DNA of 64,000 nucleotides, from contig NC_134282.1 of assembly GCF_949628215.1 (NCBI RefSeq), positions 10,414,223 through 10,478,222 of the forward strand, given 5' to 3'. Positions within the stretch are counted from its first letter, which is position 1. Each line of letters starts with the position of its first letter. This document shows positions 50,790 to 63,800 of the stretch, piece by piece. The notes beneath the pieces are model-generated. The model saw only the letters and a list, made by a program, of their open reading frames with translations. It was not told where the DNA came from and did not search any database. A program made the translations under genes and the position numbers. Origin of the DNA: Phalacrocorax aristotelis. Taxonomy: Eukaryota > Chordata > Aves > Suliformes > Phalacrocoracidae.

Positions 50790-52190
50790 AATAGTGCCTT
50801 ACTGGGTGTTGAAACTAGGCCGCTTCACCCTGAGCGCAGCTTAATTAGCTTCTTCCCCCAGAGGAGTCCCTTTGCCACAGGAAACCCCTGTGTTCGGCTG
50901 TTAGGGGGTCTGGGCCGTGCTGGTGCCATGGTGCCTCTGAGCTGTTGGCTGCAGGGGCTCCAACCGCTGAAGCGACCCAGTGCTGCTCCCCTTCCCCTTA
51001 GGACCTGGCCCGTCTCCCCACAGGGGTTTGGCAGGTGGCTGCTCTCCTGCGTGTCTGTTCTCTGGTCCCTGGGGGTTCTGACTAGTTTCTGCTTCTACAG
51101 GAGATGTTTACTTTCACAGCATAGTAATGACAGCGCTTACACAGCGTTACGAGGGGCTCTGGTGCCCTGAATGATCACGGTGGTTTTTATTGAACTTTGA
51201 AGAACAAATTTGTAAGAAGGCTTGCTTTGGTGCAAATACAGAATGCACTGGTGTTTGTGGTGCTTTGCCCGTGAAGTAGCTCAGCGTGCTTTTTCCACTG
51301 CTGGCATCACTGGATTCAGAACAGAAGCGCATTGTTAGTCATGTGGAAATAAAGGGATGTGCAGTGGCTGCTTTTGCTGTAATTACAGCAAGAACAGCAA
51401 TCCTTGTCTGACAGACCATGGGCCAGCAATGGCCTCTGTCAGATAACAGTTTGGCATATGGTGCCACTTGAAAAGCACTGTCAGACTGAAACCAAAGTGT
51501 TCTGGGTGTGCTCTACGATGAAAAGTGGTGACAGAGTAGTTACAGCCAAGAACAGGCAACTGCACAAGGATGAGAAGGATCTGTAGATCACAGCTGCTCT
51601 TGTGGTGAGCTGAGCAAACGTGAGCGAGGTGGCTCTGCAGGTGATGTAATATTAAATAGCAGCAAAACACGGTTAGAAGAGGAGCACAGTGAAGCGCTGT
51701 AGGAGTTGCATGATGAGTGGATGTTTTTGTGCCTGGTGGCCAAAGCCCCTGGTGGGGGGGTTCTCTGCTTCCAGGTGTGTTCCCATAGTCCACACAACAA
51801 GGGACTCTGCCGGGGCAGAAGAGGGCAGCTTAGTCATTTATTGGGACAAGGAGAGGAAGCAGCAGTGGGTTGTTGAGATCTGAGGCATGCGCTGTTCATC
51901 TTTAGAAACTGCGTTGAGCGGTGTTTGCTCTAAGGTGACAGTTGAGGGGACGTTGATACCCTAGATTATTCCTTCCAGGCAACGGGTCTTTATTTTACAA
52001 CAGCTTTGCGTTACACTGGAAGAACAACTTGATTTGAGCACATGAAGCTACTACAAAATTTCCTTTGACCAGTAGACTCAATGTGCTCAGAAAGATCCAA
52101 CTGTGTGTGACACTGTACAACTTAAAAAGACAAAAAAAAGAAAGAGGATAACCCCCTGCTTTGTTTCTAGGCTCGTGTGAGTGGCGGATG
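50790..52190. other. Intergenic, no feature recognised
   Basis: This lies between SERP1 and a decayed CR1. Short open frames on both strands are without similarity. Nothing else is recognised. Confidence 0.55.
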
Positions 52191-52199
52191 CTCTTTGGT

Positions 52200-53265
52200 G
52201 GCCATGTAGCAAGGAGGATGAGCCACCGGCACAGGAGGCTCAGGTTAGGGAACATTTAAACAACCTGGGCATACACAAGTCCATGGGACCTGACAGGGTG
52301 CACCCATGGGAGATTCCTGAGGACTGGAAGAAATCAAATGTCACCTGTCTTTACAAAAGGCAAGGAGGAGGATCTGGGGAACTGCAGGTTGGTCTGCCTC
52401 ACCCTATCACCCCGAGGTGATAGAGCAAAGCCTCCTGGAAACCACTTCCAGGTACACAGATGACAAGAAGGTGATCGGGAGAAGTCATGGATTTCTAAAT
52501 GGCAAAACGTGCTCAGTTACCCCGCCAGCCATATGCCGTGAGATGACTGGTTCAGTGGAGCAGGAGACAGCAGCGGATGCTGCTTATCTTCACTTTGGCA
52601 CAGCTTTCGACACGGCCTCCCATCACAGCCTCGCAGACAAGCTGGTGAACTAGGGGCTGGGTAAGCGGACAGTGACGGCTGAGCCCCGGCTGAACTGCTG
52701 GGCTGCAGGGCTGCCGGCAGCGTCGTGAAATCCCACTGGAGGGCCAGTCGCTGGGGTTGGAAAGAGCATTACCAGCAGGTTGAAGTCTCCTTCCCCTCTG
52801 CTCAGCACTGCTGAGCACTTCTGAAGTGCTGTGCTCGCTGCTGCTGCTGGGCTCCCCATATAACATGGATGGGGATGCACTGGAGGCCAGCACAGGGCAG
52901 CAAAGTTGATCAGACGTACCAGGGGGCTGAGAGAGCTGGAGCAGAGGAGGCTCAGGGAGATCTGACACGTGACAAGACAAGCAGCAATAGGCACACATCG
53001 AACTATGAGACATTCTATTTAACCATAGGGGGGAAAAATGGCAGCAATGGACACACATTGAAATATGAGAAATTCAATTTAAACATAGGGGGGGAAAAAA
53101 CCTCCAACCTTCTTTTACTGTGAGAGTGATCAAAGCCTGGAAGAAGTTGCCAAGGGAAATGGTGGACTCTCCATCCTCAGAGACAGTCACCACCCAACTG
53201 GACAGAGGGCCCCTGGCAGCCTGTGGTGCCAGAGCAGGGGCTGGGCCAGGGCATCTCCTGTCCGC
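52200..53265 (+). mobile_element. CR1 LINE, heavily decayed, plus strand
   Basis: Pieces of CR1 ORF2 appear in order: HLNNLGIHKSMGPDRVHP near 52.25-52.3 kb joined by a deletion to PEDWKKSNVTCLYK; then KKVIGRSHGFLNGKTCS and FGTAFDTASHHSLADKL (52.46-52.65 kb); then the 3' coding end around 53.1-53.2 kb (tgatcaaagcctggaagaag and ggtggactctccatcctcag). Large internal deletions, frame changes and stops show an old, dead copy. It contains a 60-bp tandem duplication at 52981-53100. Confidence 0.82.
52981..53100. repeat. 60-bp tandem duplication inside CR1
   Basis: Two directly adjacent 60-base units (52981-53040 and 53041-53100), both beginning gcagcaat, with about ten differences between them. Located in the 3' coding part of the decayed CR1. 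Confidence 0.9.
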
Positions 53266-53269
53266 CCCA

Positions 53270-54140
53270 GCTGTGCTCCGACTCTGAACTGCAAATGCTG
53301 CAAAGCGCCAGGCTTGTTTCTTTTCAAAAACCTCAGAGAGCAATAGTCAGGTTTATTTCCCCTCTCATGAGCCTGCAACTTCTCATTTCCAGGAACTGAC
53401 AGAGCACCTTTTATAATATGATGGCCTGCAGCTTTGTCCTGGCAAAGTAATGCAGTAACAGTTTACAGAAATGGTCAGGTTCTTCAGTAGAGCTGAACTC
53501 GCTGTCCTGTTGAGGTGCTATTAACCACATGCAACTCACTTTTATCTCAAAGTCTTGTCTCTTTTTTTCCTGAGAAGCGTTCTCAAGGCTGGCTGTGAGA
53601 CTGTGCTTCAGTAACACACATTAGGATTGGCATATGCTTTGCTTCACAAGGCAAGTGGTGCCTCTGCTCCTGCCAAGTCTTTCCTAGCTGTCACTGCACG
53701 ACTTGAACTGCAGCTGCAGTCGGTGCAGCACGGTGACTGCAGCCGCCCCTCTGGCATTTTACACCCCACTCAGTATCACACAGCGCAGCACCAGCTGCAG
53801 CTGGAACCGCACTGCAAGGTTCCCTTCACCTCTGTGTACGGCACAAACTGAAAAATCATCGACCTATTGCTGATGTGGAAAATGTCTGGTGATAAAACTG
53901 ATTTTATGAGCTGACATCGACCATGCGCACCCACGCAGCTATAAGCATACGGGGCATATAGAGCCGACCTGATAGGATCAGATGTTGGACGTTGATTCCC
54001 TCACGGCTGCTTTAAGACAAACAACTTACAGAAAGAGAATAATCCTACCTTTTGCAACAATTATTACTCGGAAGCTTAAAGGCTGTTACTTGGGCAGTGT
54101 AAAAAACCAATTGGTTACCACAGATTGCAGGGAGGGTGGT
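53270..54140. other. Intergenic, no feature recognised
   Basis: Mixed-composition sequence between the CR1 and the CpG island. No exon, repeat or RNA gene was recognised. Confidence 0.55.
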
Positions 54141-54149
54141 TAGGAGACA

Positions 54150-54790
54150 CAGTGGCAATCCCCCGGAGCAAAGGAGGGCGAGTGAAGGGTCTGCTCTGAC
54201 AGCCAAGCAAGGCCCGGCTCAGCGGATCGCAGCCACGGGGAACCGACCTCGGGGCCAGCAGCCCGGGCCGGGGGCCGCGGGGAGGAGACCCCGGTGAACA
54301 GGCCCGGCCTCCCGCAAGGCCTCTCCTCCGGCCCGGGCCGGGGGCACCGGGGCGCCGGGCCCACGGCAGGCCGCGGTCCCGCCCGCCCGCTGCGCCGCCC
54401 CGCGGCCGGCGGCCGCCATGGCCGGGCAGACCCGCACCACAGCGGCGCCCGGCGGCCGCGCAGCGCCCGCGGGACCCGGGCCGTGCCGGTAGCCGCCCGC
54501 CCGCCCCGTTGGGCCGCACCGCCCCGGCCCCGGCGTCCCCGTCTGCTGCCGGAGGGCCCGTGGAGTCAGCGGCCCCGGCCCGGGCTCCTGCCAGCAGCCG
54601 GGAGCGGGCACCGGCGGAGACCGGGCGCCTCGACCCCGCCCGGGCAGCAGCCGCTCCGGCCCGACCTCCCGTTTCGGGGCCGGGCGTTTCACCCTCTTCG
54701 CCGGGGCTCTCCGCCCCGCGGCCCGCCCCAGCCCAGCCCCCGAGGGGTGCCCGGTCCCTTGGTCGCCCCTCCAGGGGCGAACTTCTTCCT
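54150..54790. promoter_or_regulatory. Orphan CpG island between SERP1 and TSC22D2
   Basis: About 640 bases of extremely GC- and CpG-rich DNA, far from the promoters of both neighbours (SERP1 starts 5.5 kb away and points towards it; TSC22D2 starts beyond the window). It contains an ATG in an ideal context (GCCGCCATGG, ATG at 54418) opening only 24 codons. Long open frames occur on both strands because stop codons are rare in GC-rich DNA. It may be the promoter of an unannotated non-coding or minor transcript; its direction is unknown. Confidence 0.6.
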
Positions 54791-54799
54791 ATTTATCAC

Positions 54800-57700
54800 A
54801 CAAGTGCTGAGAAAGCAGCAGGCTCACTTCACATTAAATATTAATTTTCCGTTTTTTCGCAGCGCTGCTTTCTGGTTTAACCCCTTGCTGAGCAGAGGCC
54901 TGCATCCCCCCGTTGCCCCAGGGGGCTCTGGGGCATTTGAGGCAAGTGGCTCCCCGGCACTCCCCATTACACCATTCTCTGTGACGCCCCGGTGAAACCG
55001 AGATAGTAAATCATTCCCACTAATGGTACAGAATTTGTGGAAAAACACCACCCTCTCTTTGAGCTGGATCCCCCAACACTGGTGCCAGCAAGCTTGGGCT
55101 CCTACCCATGAGTTTCAAGCAAAGCCAGTCAGCCAGGGAGGCTCTGGGTGGGCAGCTCTCATCATTAGCTACAAAAGCAGCAGCCTGCTCGAGTCTGGCT
55201 CTGACAGGCAAACAAGAGAAGATGCGGCATTACCACCTCAGCCACTGAGCAGCAGAGCCTCACAGCTGGTACCTGGGAAAGAAAGAACTGGCCTACATGC
55301 CATGGAAAGACAGAGGACCTGGGACTTTGCCAAGAAAGGAAAAACTCGTGGCCCTTTAAATGAACACAAACTGTCCACACAAAGAAAAGCACCTGTTAGT
55401 CACAAAAGCAACATATGACATGGTGTGAGCAGAAATAAATGCCCTGCCATGCTTGATGGGGCTGGGACACACACAGAACAATCAAGGAAAGATGGCTGTG
55501 CTGGCTACAGGAACTCGGAACTGCCACATGCATCCCGGTGACTTGCCTTTCTGGGGCATGCTAGTAGGAATGCAATAAAATTTGCTCAAACTAAAATTCA
55601 AGGGGGCTGATTTGCTACACTATTGCTCAACAGAAATCTTACCTTAGACCACAGAAAGTTGTGAATTTTTTATTGAAGAGCAAAGCTCTTTTTCAGAAAA
55701 GACACGCCCCAACTAGCCCAGTAGTTTGTCTCGAGCAGTGTAAGTAAGAGATGCTATGAAGGACAGGCAAGTTTAGCCACCCTTTACAGTTCATTTCCCT
55801 CCTGCTCCTCACAGCCAGAAGCGTTATGTAGGGATGGTAAGAGGGTATGTACCTTTTCACCAACCCGCTGTCCAAGGATGTGCCTAACCCGTTAGAGAAC
55901 ACCCCGTGGCAACCACCTCCAAAGTTCACTTTCTGTGACACAAAAAACCACGCACTTCCTGTAGGTGAGCTCCGGTGAACATCAGTTCTGTGCTCACCTC
56001 ACCCGACACCACTTCTGAAGGCTCTCCAAGCTGCTTGTGTCAGCCTTCCCACAGCCTACACCCCTTCAAGCCAGTGTCACAGCCTTCTCAGGCTCTCCTT
56101 GTTAAGTACTTCCTCCACATCCTCCATTGTTTTTGTAGCCCTTCCCTGCATGTTCTATCACATCCTCTTTGAGATGCAGGGGCTAATTCAGAGCCACCAC
56201 AAAGCTAAGTGTCATTGCTTTAAGACCATTCTGCTCTAGCATGCTTTGTGCCGCAGACACCACCATCGCATTCTCCCTCCCACCTGTGCTAAGCACCCAC
56301 AGAGCCATAAGGTCAACCCCACTGCAAAACACTACAAGTCCAGTAGCTGAATTACTTCTCTATTTGTTACGCTGAAGCTATGGAATAATTTCAAAGACAT
56401 TACAGATATATGAAACAGCACCGCTTCCCACAGGGGACGGCATCACGTCTTAAGAACCCACTTTCACACACAGCTCCCTAAACAGAGTCATTTCCCAAAA
56501 GAGCACCCAAAAGCAACTAGCTGCCAGCAAGCAGCAGGCACAGCTGCCAGCGCCCCTTCGCAGCGCCAGCCAGACCCCCGAGCGTGGGGAGCAATCTCCC
56601 TGTTGCCCAGCCTCACGCAGTGCAAACGCTGACAGGCCGCTGATTGACATGGCTGGTGCCGTCACACGTAAAGACAACAAAGAAAGGCTTTACAGCAGCG
56701 GGAAGCTGACTGACACCGTGTGCACAAAGCAGCAGAGCAGCCAATACAGCCTGACAGTAACACGATCGTTTGTCAACAAGCTTTTCTTCCCCCCCCCCCC
56801 CCCGAAATCAAACATTTAATAACATCAAGATGATGATCTTACATTGAGGAACTGCTATTCCTTTCTCTCCCCAGGCAGCAGCCTCAGACTGCCTCCCAGG
56901 AAGAGACAGCAGCAATTCAAAGACCCTTGTCTGCCATTTTATAGTGTTCTCGCACAGCAAGCCGAGTTGGCATTTAGAGCTGAATACAACTTACCACTAG
57001 GAGAAAACTAAAACTGAAAACCAAAACCAAACCTGATAGGAGTGGAGTGAAGCTAACAAAGGATTTCTAACAGGATCAGTTTAATCTTTGCTTCATCCCA
57101 TATTTTCAGCAGATTTACTAAATGCTTTTTTCCTTTGGAGAAAAAACCTCTTCAGAACACCTGTGTGCAAGCAGATCCAACGGTCACTGTGCAGCAGGGC
57201 TCACACAAAGACAACTCCACGGAACAAGGTCACAAATGTTACACGAGGGAGAGGAGATGCACAGACCAGCTCCATGGGAACACAAGAGCATTTAGGACTG
57301 TCGTCTCATGGGCTTGATTCTCTACTTTTACCATCAGCAGGACATTAACAGCTTCAGTCATGTTTCAAATGTCTCCTTTCTACTTCACTCTTTAAGAATG
57401 AATTGACATTTACAGTGTTCCCTCCATAAAAGTTTTAATCAACTACTCATCTGAAGGAATTCTGTTGCCAGAAGTCCCCCAATTTGTCCCTTTTTTACTT
57501 AACCAGCTACATCCTTACTGTATAGCTGGAGTATGCTCTTGATGACACTGCAGGGAAAATACACTTAGCTACTGAAATGTTTTGTTTTCTAATTTGCAAG
57601 CAAAGCTGTAGTTTCACTAAAGGATTTACAGCAGCATACATGTGTGCTTATAGCAGGCCAAGAGCACCAATCTATAAGTGAAATGAGGATCATTTTAGTG

Positions 57701-58490
57701 TATTACTTTATATATATACTCACGTGGCTTTTTTGAACTGTGCTGTGAACTGATGCTTACCAGGAAGGTGTGATGCTCTAAGTCTCTGGAACATTGGAGA
57801 AGGATGGTTCCTTGAGATCTGAAGATACCAAAACATGCAGTTTTCAGTGTTGTTCCTTCTGTTTTGTTTCACCTAACACATAAACCTGACCAGAGTTTGA
57901 CATATACAAAGATATTGAAGCAAATATTTGCAGGCAACCTGAGAAAACAGGTACATGCTCAAGACTGAACTGGACTGCAGCACCCAGGGATGACGGCGCA
58001 GAGCTGCACCCATGGCACCTGCCTGGGAAGGCATGCTGTGCAGCTTACTCTTGTAGCTGTTTATCAAAAGTAAATTCTTGGTTTTAACACACCAAGACAC
58101 CAAACTGTTTCAACACCCTGGCACACAGGCAAATATTAATTTATATATTTCTCAGTGCAAAATGAAAACCAATAGGGTCACTGACAGCATCAGAATTATG
58201 CTTTTCAGAGCAGCAGTTATAATTTCCACATTATGCTGTAACTGGCTCACTGAAGTTACCTTTCTCCATTTTGTTAAGAAAAAAAAAGTGCTACTGAGTT
58301 TAGTTACACTGTAACAACATCTACAGCCAAAAAAAACCCCCAAAACCAAAAATGCAGTTTAATTTCAGAAAAATGTGTTAAAATATATATTTATACATCA
58401 ATTTGACACCATGTTAGTTTACACAAATGATGGTCTCTCTTGAAACTGTATTTATGAAATGTACATTTTTAATTTAAATACTCAGTATAC
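54800..58490. other. Intergenic, downstream of TSC22D2
   Basis: No exon or complete repeat was recognised. A run of 15 C lies at 56789-56803, and A/C-rich tracts near 58325-58350. The 3' end of TSC22D2 is placed at its upper edge. Confidence 0.5.
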
Positions 58491-59783
58491 ACAGCACTTA
58501 ATCTGCATGTTGCATTTATTAAATACATTAAAATCTGCAATGTAACAAAACGTTTTCTGCATACGAAATTCAAAACACCATTTTAAATGAACAAAAGATG
58601 GCTCACTTCATTTATTTTTTTTTTTTTAACAACTAGTGCATAGCACACTAGCTCAGCTCCACCAACACCGGCTGTTCTTCCTTTTTTATTTGACATTGTT
58701 CACAGACTATTACATATTACAATAAGAGTGCTGGATAAAAACATGAGGTACGAAAGTGGTTCAAAGATTATAGGTCATGCAGATCATGCTAGACAGGAAA
58801 GAAAGTTGTGAATGAGAAAACACTAAATAAAAATACATAAAGAAGTGCATTATAAAATAAAAAAAAACCTCAATTACACAGCTTTGCTTCTTTGGTTACA
58901 AAGTAGGTTGAACAATTTCACAGCTTTTTATTCCCACCCAGAAAAAAAAAATTATACGAAATGTCAAAAAGCAGAGGAATCATGGCAATTTCTCTCTATT
59001 AGAAAGTAGAAACAGAAATGAGCAAAGTTTTCTTCATCAAAATAGCCCATCAATTATTTATTATATCACAATAACTGGTGACTACCTGTACAGATGCACT
59101 ATGGTCTTCATACTTACACTCTATACAAAATTTACATTCAAGCTGGATCTCTACTACCGTAAATAAATACCAAAGGTAAATTGCCATTAGTGTTAGAAAT
59201 ATGCCAGGATTCTTTTGTTCAATTATTGCCTAAACATTTTATCTATTAAACGCAATCCCATCTATCATTTTACTGATACATACATTTATTAAAAAAAAAA
59301 ATTAAAAAAGTTCTGTGACATTGTTCATGTACATTATGAAAATAGCAGCCCTGTAATAAATAAAACAAATAAATGAAACTAATGTAGGCAATTGTTACCT
59401 ATATTGAAAGAACAGTGGCTCTTAAGATGAATTGTTACTTCTTACCAGATAGCAAGGCTCAAAGTAATCCACGGGAAATGGAAACCCTGGAGAGCCACCA
59501 AAGCTTTTAAAGACCTCACTCCTGCACACCAAGCAAATGCATTCTTTGCATTAATAACTCCTTCTACGACTTCCCTTGTGCACTGATGACATAACGGACA
59601 CCAACTGCACTTCATGATATACCAGTGAGGGACAGCTCTTGTAGAATGATTGTCTAATACTGAAAAGGCCAAACACACAACAGAAGCATGGCTACTCGCT
59701 TTCATATAAAGTGGAAAGAACATCAGTGGCACACAAGGACAGACTGCTCTCAGGTTTTTGTTTTCAAAGGAGGCAAGAAAGCT
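58490..59783 (-). other. TSC22D2: TSC22D2 3' UTR
   Basis: AT-rich minus-strand sequence after the TSC22D2 stop. The farthest canonical signal recognised is AATAAA (plus-strand TTTATT, 58515-58520); others lie at 59285-59290 and near 59055 and 58617, so alternative ends are likely. There is no coding content. Confidence 0.55.
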
Positions 59784-60883
59784 TTACGCTGAGGAGACAT
59801 TCGGCTGCTGTGGAGGTTGCGTTGGCTGCGGAGGCTGTGCTATCACTGTTTGCGCTTGTGAAGTGCTACTAGGATTGGCCTGTTGGGTTGAAAGTTGGGA
59901 TAACTGATCATTGTTTGAAAGAGATTTTAACAGTGCGTTTTCTCGTTCAAGTAAAGAGTTTCTTTCAACTAATTCTTTTATTTGTTCCTTCAGGACTTCC
60001 ACTTCTTCTCTTACTGCATACATCAAATGGCTTTTCACTAGATCCTGTGAAGAACAAGTTAACAGTTACACCAGGCGAAAAAACAGTTTCATCCTACTCC
60101 AGCCCAAGGATTTACTATTTTACTGCTTTCACTGATGTTAGTGGTAAGCCCAGAAAAATAAAGCACTCGTCACTAAAAATATATGACCAAATTAGCCTTC
60201 AAGAGCAAATAACCTATCCCTTTTATTCACTGCAAAGTGGTCCTTACATCAAAAGCTTTGTTTCCAGCATTCAGCATTAAGTTCTAGTCACCTCAGTTAT
60301 GCCGAAGACAAGGACTAGAGAATTATGTTCCAGCTACTCAGAATAAAAGTATCAGCTCTGAAGCTTTGACCTGGAGGTAGGAGTCGAAGTTACACAATCC
60401 CAAGCACTGAGGTGTATGAGAACCAAGAAATAAAAAAGCCTTTAAACCAGCAGAGGCAAAAACCAAACAGATGTAACTGAAGCTGAACAAAATGTCAAGG
60501 ATAGCATAGCGTAAGTGACAATTAAGAAAAATTAGTCAAGTCTCTAAAGTAAGAGACTTAAATGTGCTATTTGTTTTCAGCACCCCTTTAAGTTCAATCA
60601 GCTTGTTCACAGAAATTAATAGAAAAATCGTTTAAGAACATTTCTGGGTCAACCGTAAAGGCAATCATGGTTTGTGGTCATCCCATAGTTGATACAGAGA
60701 ATCTTTTTCAAAGGACGGTCTCAGTCTGACCCAACAGAAGGGATATTACAGACTCACAGAAACACAAGGCAGCTGGAAACTTACACTCAAGGACGAACCA
60801 CTGATCCTATTAGAAATAACTTTTTACTTACCATTGCCTGTTCTATTTTGTTGTCAATGGCAACAACGCTTGCACCAGATGCA
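59784..60883 (-). CDS. TSC22D2: TSC22D2, last two coding exons (partial)
   Basis: TSC22D2 is a TSC22-domain leucine-zipper protein linked to osmotic-stress and WNK signalling and to growth control. Two exons are in the window: 60883-60832 (52 nt, the size typical of this TSC22-family exon, encoding [15 protein letters not shown]) and 60044-59784 (encoding [20 protein letters not shown] and onward). The TSC box and leucine zipper run through [17 protein letters not shown] and ALLKSL; the tail [17 protein letters not shown] before TAA (59786-59784) is specific to TSC22D2 rather than TSC22D1, D3 or D4. The 52-nt exon starts in phase 2, so the large N-terminal exon joins from beyond the window. 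The alternative short-isoform promoters known in this family were not seen here. Confidence 0.95.
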
Positions 60884-63800
60884 CTGTAAATGTAAGAAGA
60901 AAACTCTGTGAGCATTACTGTATCATTCAGTTAAAACTATGTACCCACTGGCACCTGCAGGACTCCCAGAGCATGCTTTCACTGGAAGGCTAAAGCTTCA
61001 GGTTCAAGAATTCAGTACACAATCATGGGGTGTCCCCCCACATGCTGTATTTCCCAGCAGTTAGAGCTCTCTTAAGACACACTGCTCCTTCAGTTTATAA
61101 TTCATCAGATTATGCGTATGACACCCATAACCAGAAAAATGCATTAGAATAAACAATAAATGGACTGCTTTGATTCCTTGCCTCATTTTTCAGCTTTCTT
61201 CACAGGGAAAAACAGGGATTCATGGGATATTCATGAGGTCCTTACCTCCAGTTTTATTTCTGCTAAATTGCTTATATAAAGCATTGGAGAAAAAAAAACC
61301 TGTTATAATATTTGTTCTCTGACTTCACTTGAATACTACTTTCCAGTTTAAAAGTTCCTAGAACAGCACTGTGTTTACAACTTTGCAGCCGAGTGGCAGC
61401 AGTCAACAGAAGGGTAAGACACGACCGAAGCTCTGAACTCCACAAGCGCACTTACTTGCTTTCAGTAAATTCTCACTGGATCACGTTTAATATCTAAGAA
61501 ATACACTGCAGTTGGCTGGTTACAGTTAGGGTCGGTCTTGTTCCAAAGACATACTAGTGCAAAACAGTCCACCAAAACATCTCAGTCATCACTATTAGAA
61601 TGTGAATTTACTGTGCGAACCAAGATGTTAAACTACACCTTTAAATCCTGGGTTACGACAATCCAAGCCTTAATATTTCTGGTCTCATTTCAAGTCACAA
61701 TACAGGAACACAAGCCAGTCACTCACTTGTAACCCTCTGGAGCCGGAGTTTCGGGGGATGGGAGGTGTCCCTGTTCTCTCATAGGCTCTGACCTCTCCAT
61801 TTGGAGAGGAGCTGTAGCTCGCCCCAGGAGGTCAGACAGGGCACCCTGCACCCCCGACTACAGCGAACAACACCCCCACAGCAGCCACAGAACGCTCCAC
61901 CCACACACAGGCTCTGTCAGTCCCGCACTCTCCACGTCTGCCCTGCCATACTAGGTCTCAGTGGTCCGATTTTACTCCACACCTCCGCGTCTGACATAAG
62001 ACAGAAGTTCTTGGACTATTTACCAGGCCTGCCAGTGATAACTACTGATAGTGTTCCCCAGTGATGGAAGTTGCTATCAGCAGTGTGCAGCCTCGTTTCA
62101 AAAAAGTTGACATACGGGGAAAAATGCAAGGTTTGCAGTCATGCTTGGAAACTCGCTTCCCTGAAAATATATAACACTCACTGAAACCAACCGTCAAAAA
62201 AAACTACATAAGGCTTTTAAAAATGAGTATTGGCAACATGCTCAGCAGTGCTCATTACATACGTGAAGCAAAGCTCAACTATTGAATGACACTATTTAGA
62301 GAGATCCACTTTAACAAGTCTCACAAGAATTGTCAGTACCTACCACCAAGCATTTACAAGTAGAGGGAATCAGCTTTTCAGACTGAGGGGGTAACAGCCT
62401 CTATTTCTAAACTGAACAAAGTGCTAAATGCCCATTTAACAAGAAAATTGTTCCAGTGTCCTACTGCCTTCCAAGCCTCTTTCAAGCCATACTCATGGTA
62501 AACCTCCTCAGAATAAAAAGTATAATTTATGGCAAGGTTAAGCATTCCTTTCCATCTTGAATTAATGTGTTTCAAATCTATCTGAAAGGGTCAAAAACAT
62601 CTGTGTTCAAGAGTCACTGAAATCCCCAAGACTGCTCATGTCTCTGACACAGCCTTTCATGAACACCGCTCCAAAAGTCAGGTGAGGCAGCTCTGAAGAG
62701 ATAAAGAGGAGCAAAATTAAAACAAACAGCACACCTTTTAATGCTACCTGCTTCTACATCTTTACAGCATAATTATACACCTTTTGTCAATGGTTTTCTA
62801 CTTAACTCAGATTGGGAATTTGTTCTTCTATTCCCATTTCAACCATTTTGCAGCATGCTTATTTACAAAAATAAAGTCCACTACACCACTCAAAGTTAAG
62901 GCATTCAATCATTTCCATGAGAAAGCCTCTCAAGCGAAGACAGGCAGCCTTCTCCTTAATCACCTGCGACACTTGTACCTGCATGGCATGTTGCAGAAGC
63001 GCCTTTCTCATGCTGTCCCGTGTGCTCTGAATTCTCGTCTGCCTTTCAAATGAGTGCAGTGTTTACAACGTGGGTATCTCTCACCCACGTTTTAGACTTA
63101 AAATGATACTAACAGACAGTGCTGAAAGCCATAAGTACTTTGTACAGTACCTTCATACATTTCAATATTCACACTGCCCTTATCCCCAGAGCAGCTGGCA
63201 CTATTACTGAAGTACCGAGTCAGGATTCCAGACCTGCTCCCTGCACAAATCCCAGTGTCTGTCCTGCTGTCTCCAGCAGGCAGAGTCCAGGACCACACAG
63301 ACCACTGCCCGCCTGCTCCAGGAGAAGTTCCACAGTGACAGAGCGGCCTTCTGTTAGTCAGATGAGGTTTTATCTTGATTACAATATTTCATTTCACTTT
63401 CTAAAAGCATATGAGAATTAGATTTTATGCTAGCACAATGCCCATATGATTCTGTCCTTTATTCCTTTCACAGTGCTCCTCACAACAACATTCAGGAGCA
63501 GAGTACTCCAGTGCCAGCTATTCTTACAGTACGGTCCAAATATGCTGCCAAATCTTAAGGCTTTCTATTTTTCTCTAATCCTTAGCTGTTGATATCAAAT
63601 CCCAGTTTGCATAAAGATATTTTATCCCATGGCTGCAGAATGAAATTTATAGATACAAACCAGTCCTTATGAAAGGCCAGGGGGAAAAAAAAAATAAAAT
63701 CTGTTAAATAAGTCTTTTTGGATGTCCTAACTGGGAAGATATTGATACATTCTGTGAGTGCACAATTCACGGTATATCCAATGCCTCAACTTGCAAATTT

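Noticed and set aside
54115-54995. Open frames of 134, 157 and 233 codons in the orphan CpG island
   Set aside because: No domain, no splice continuity, and extreme Gly/Ala/Arg/Pro bias. Kept only as a possible promoter.
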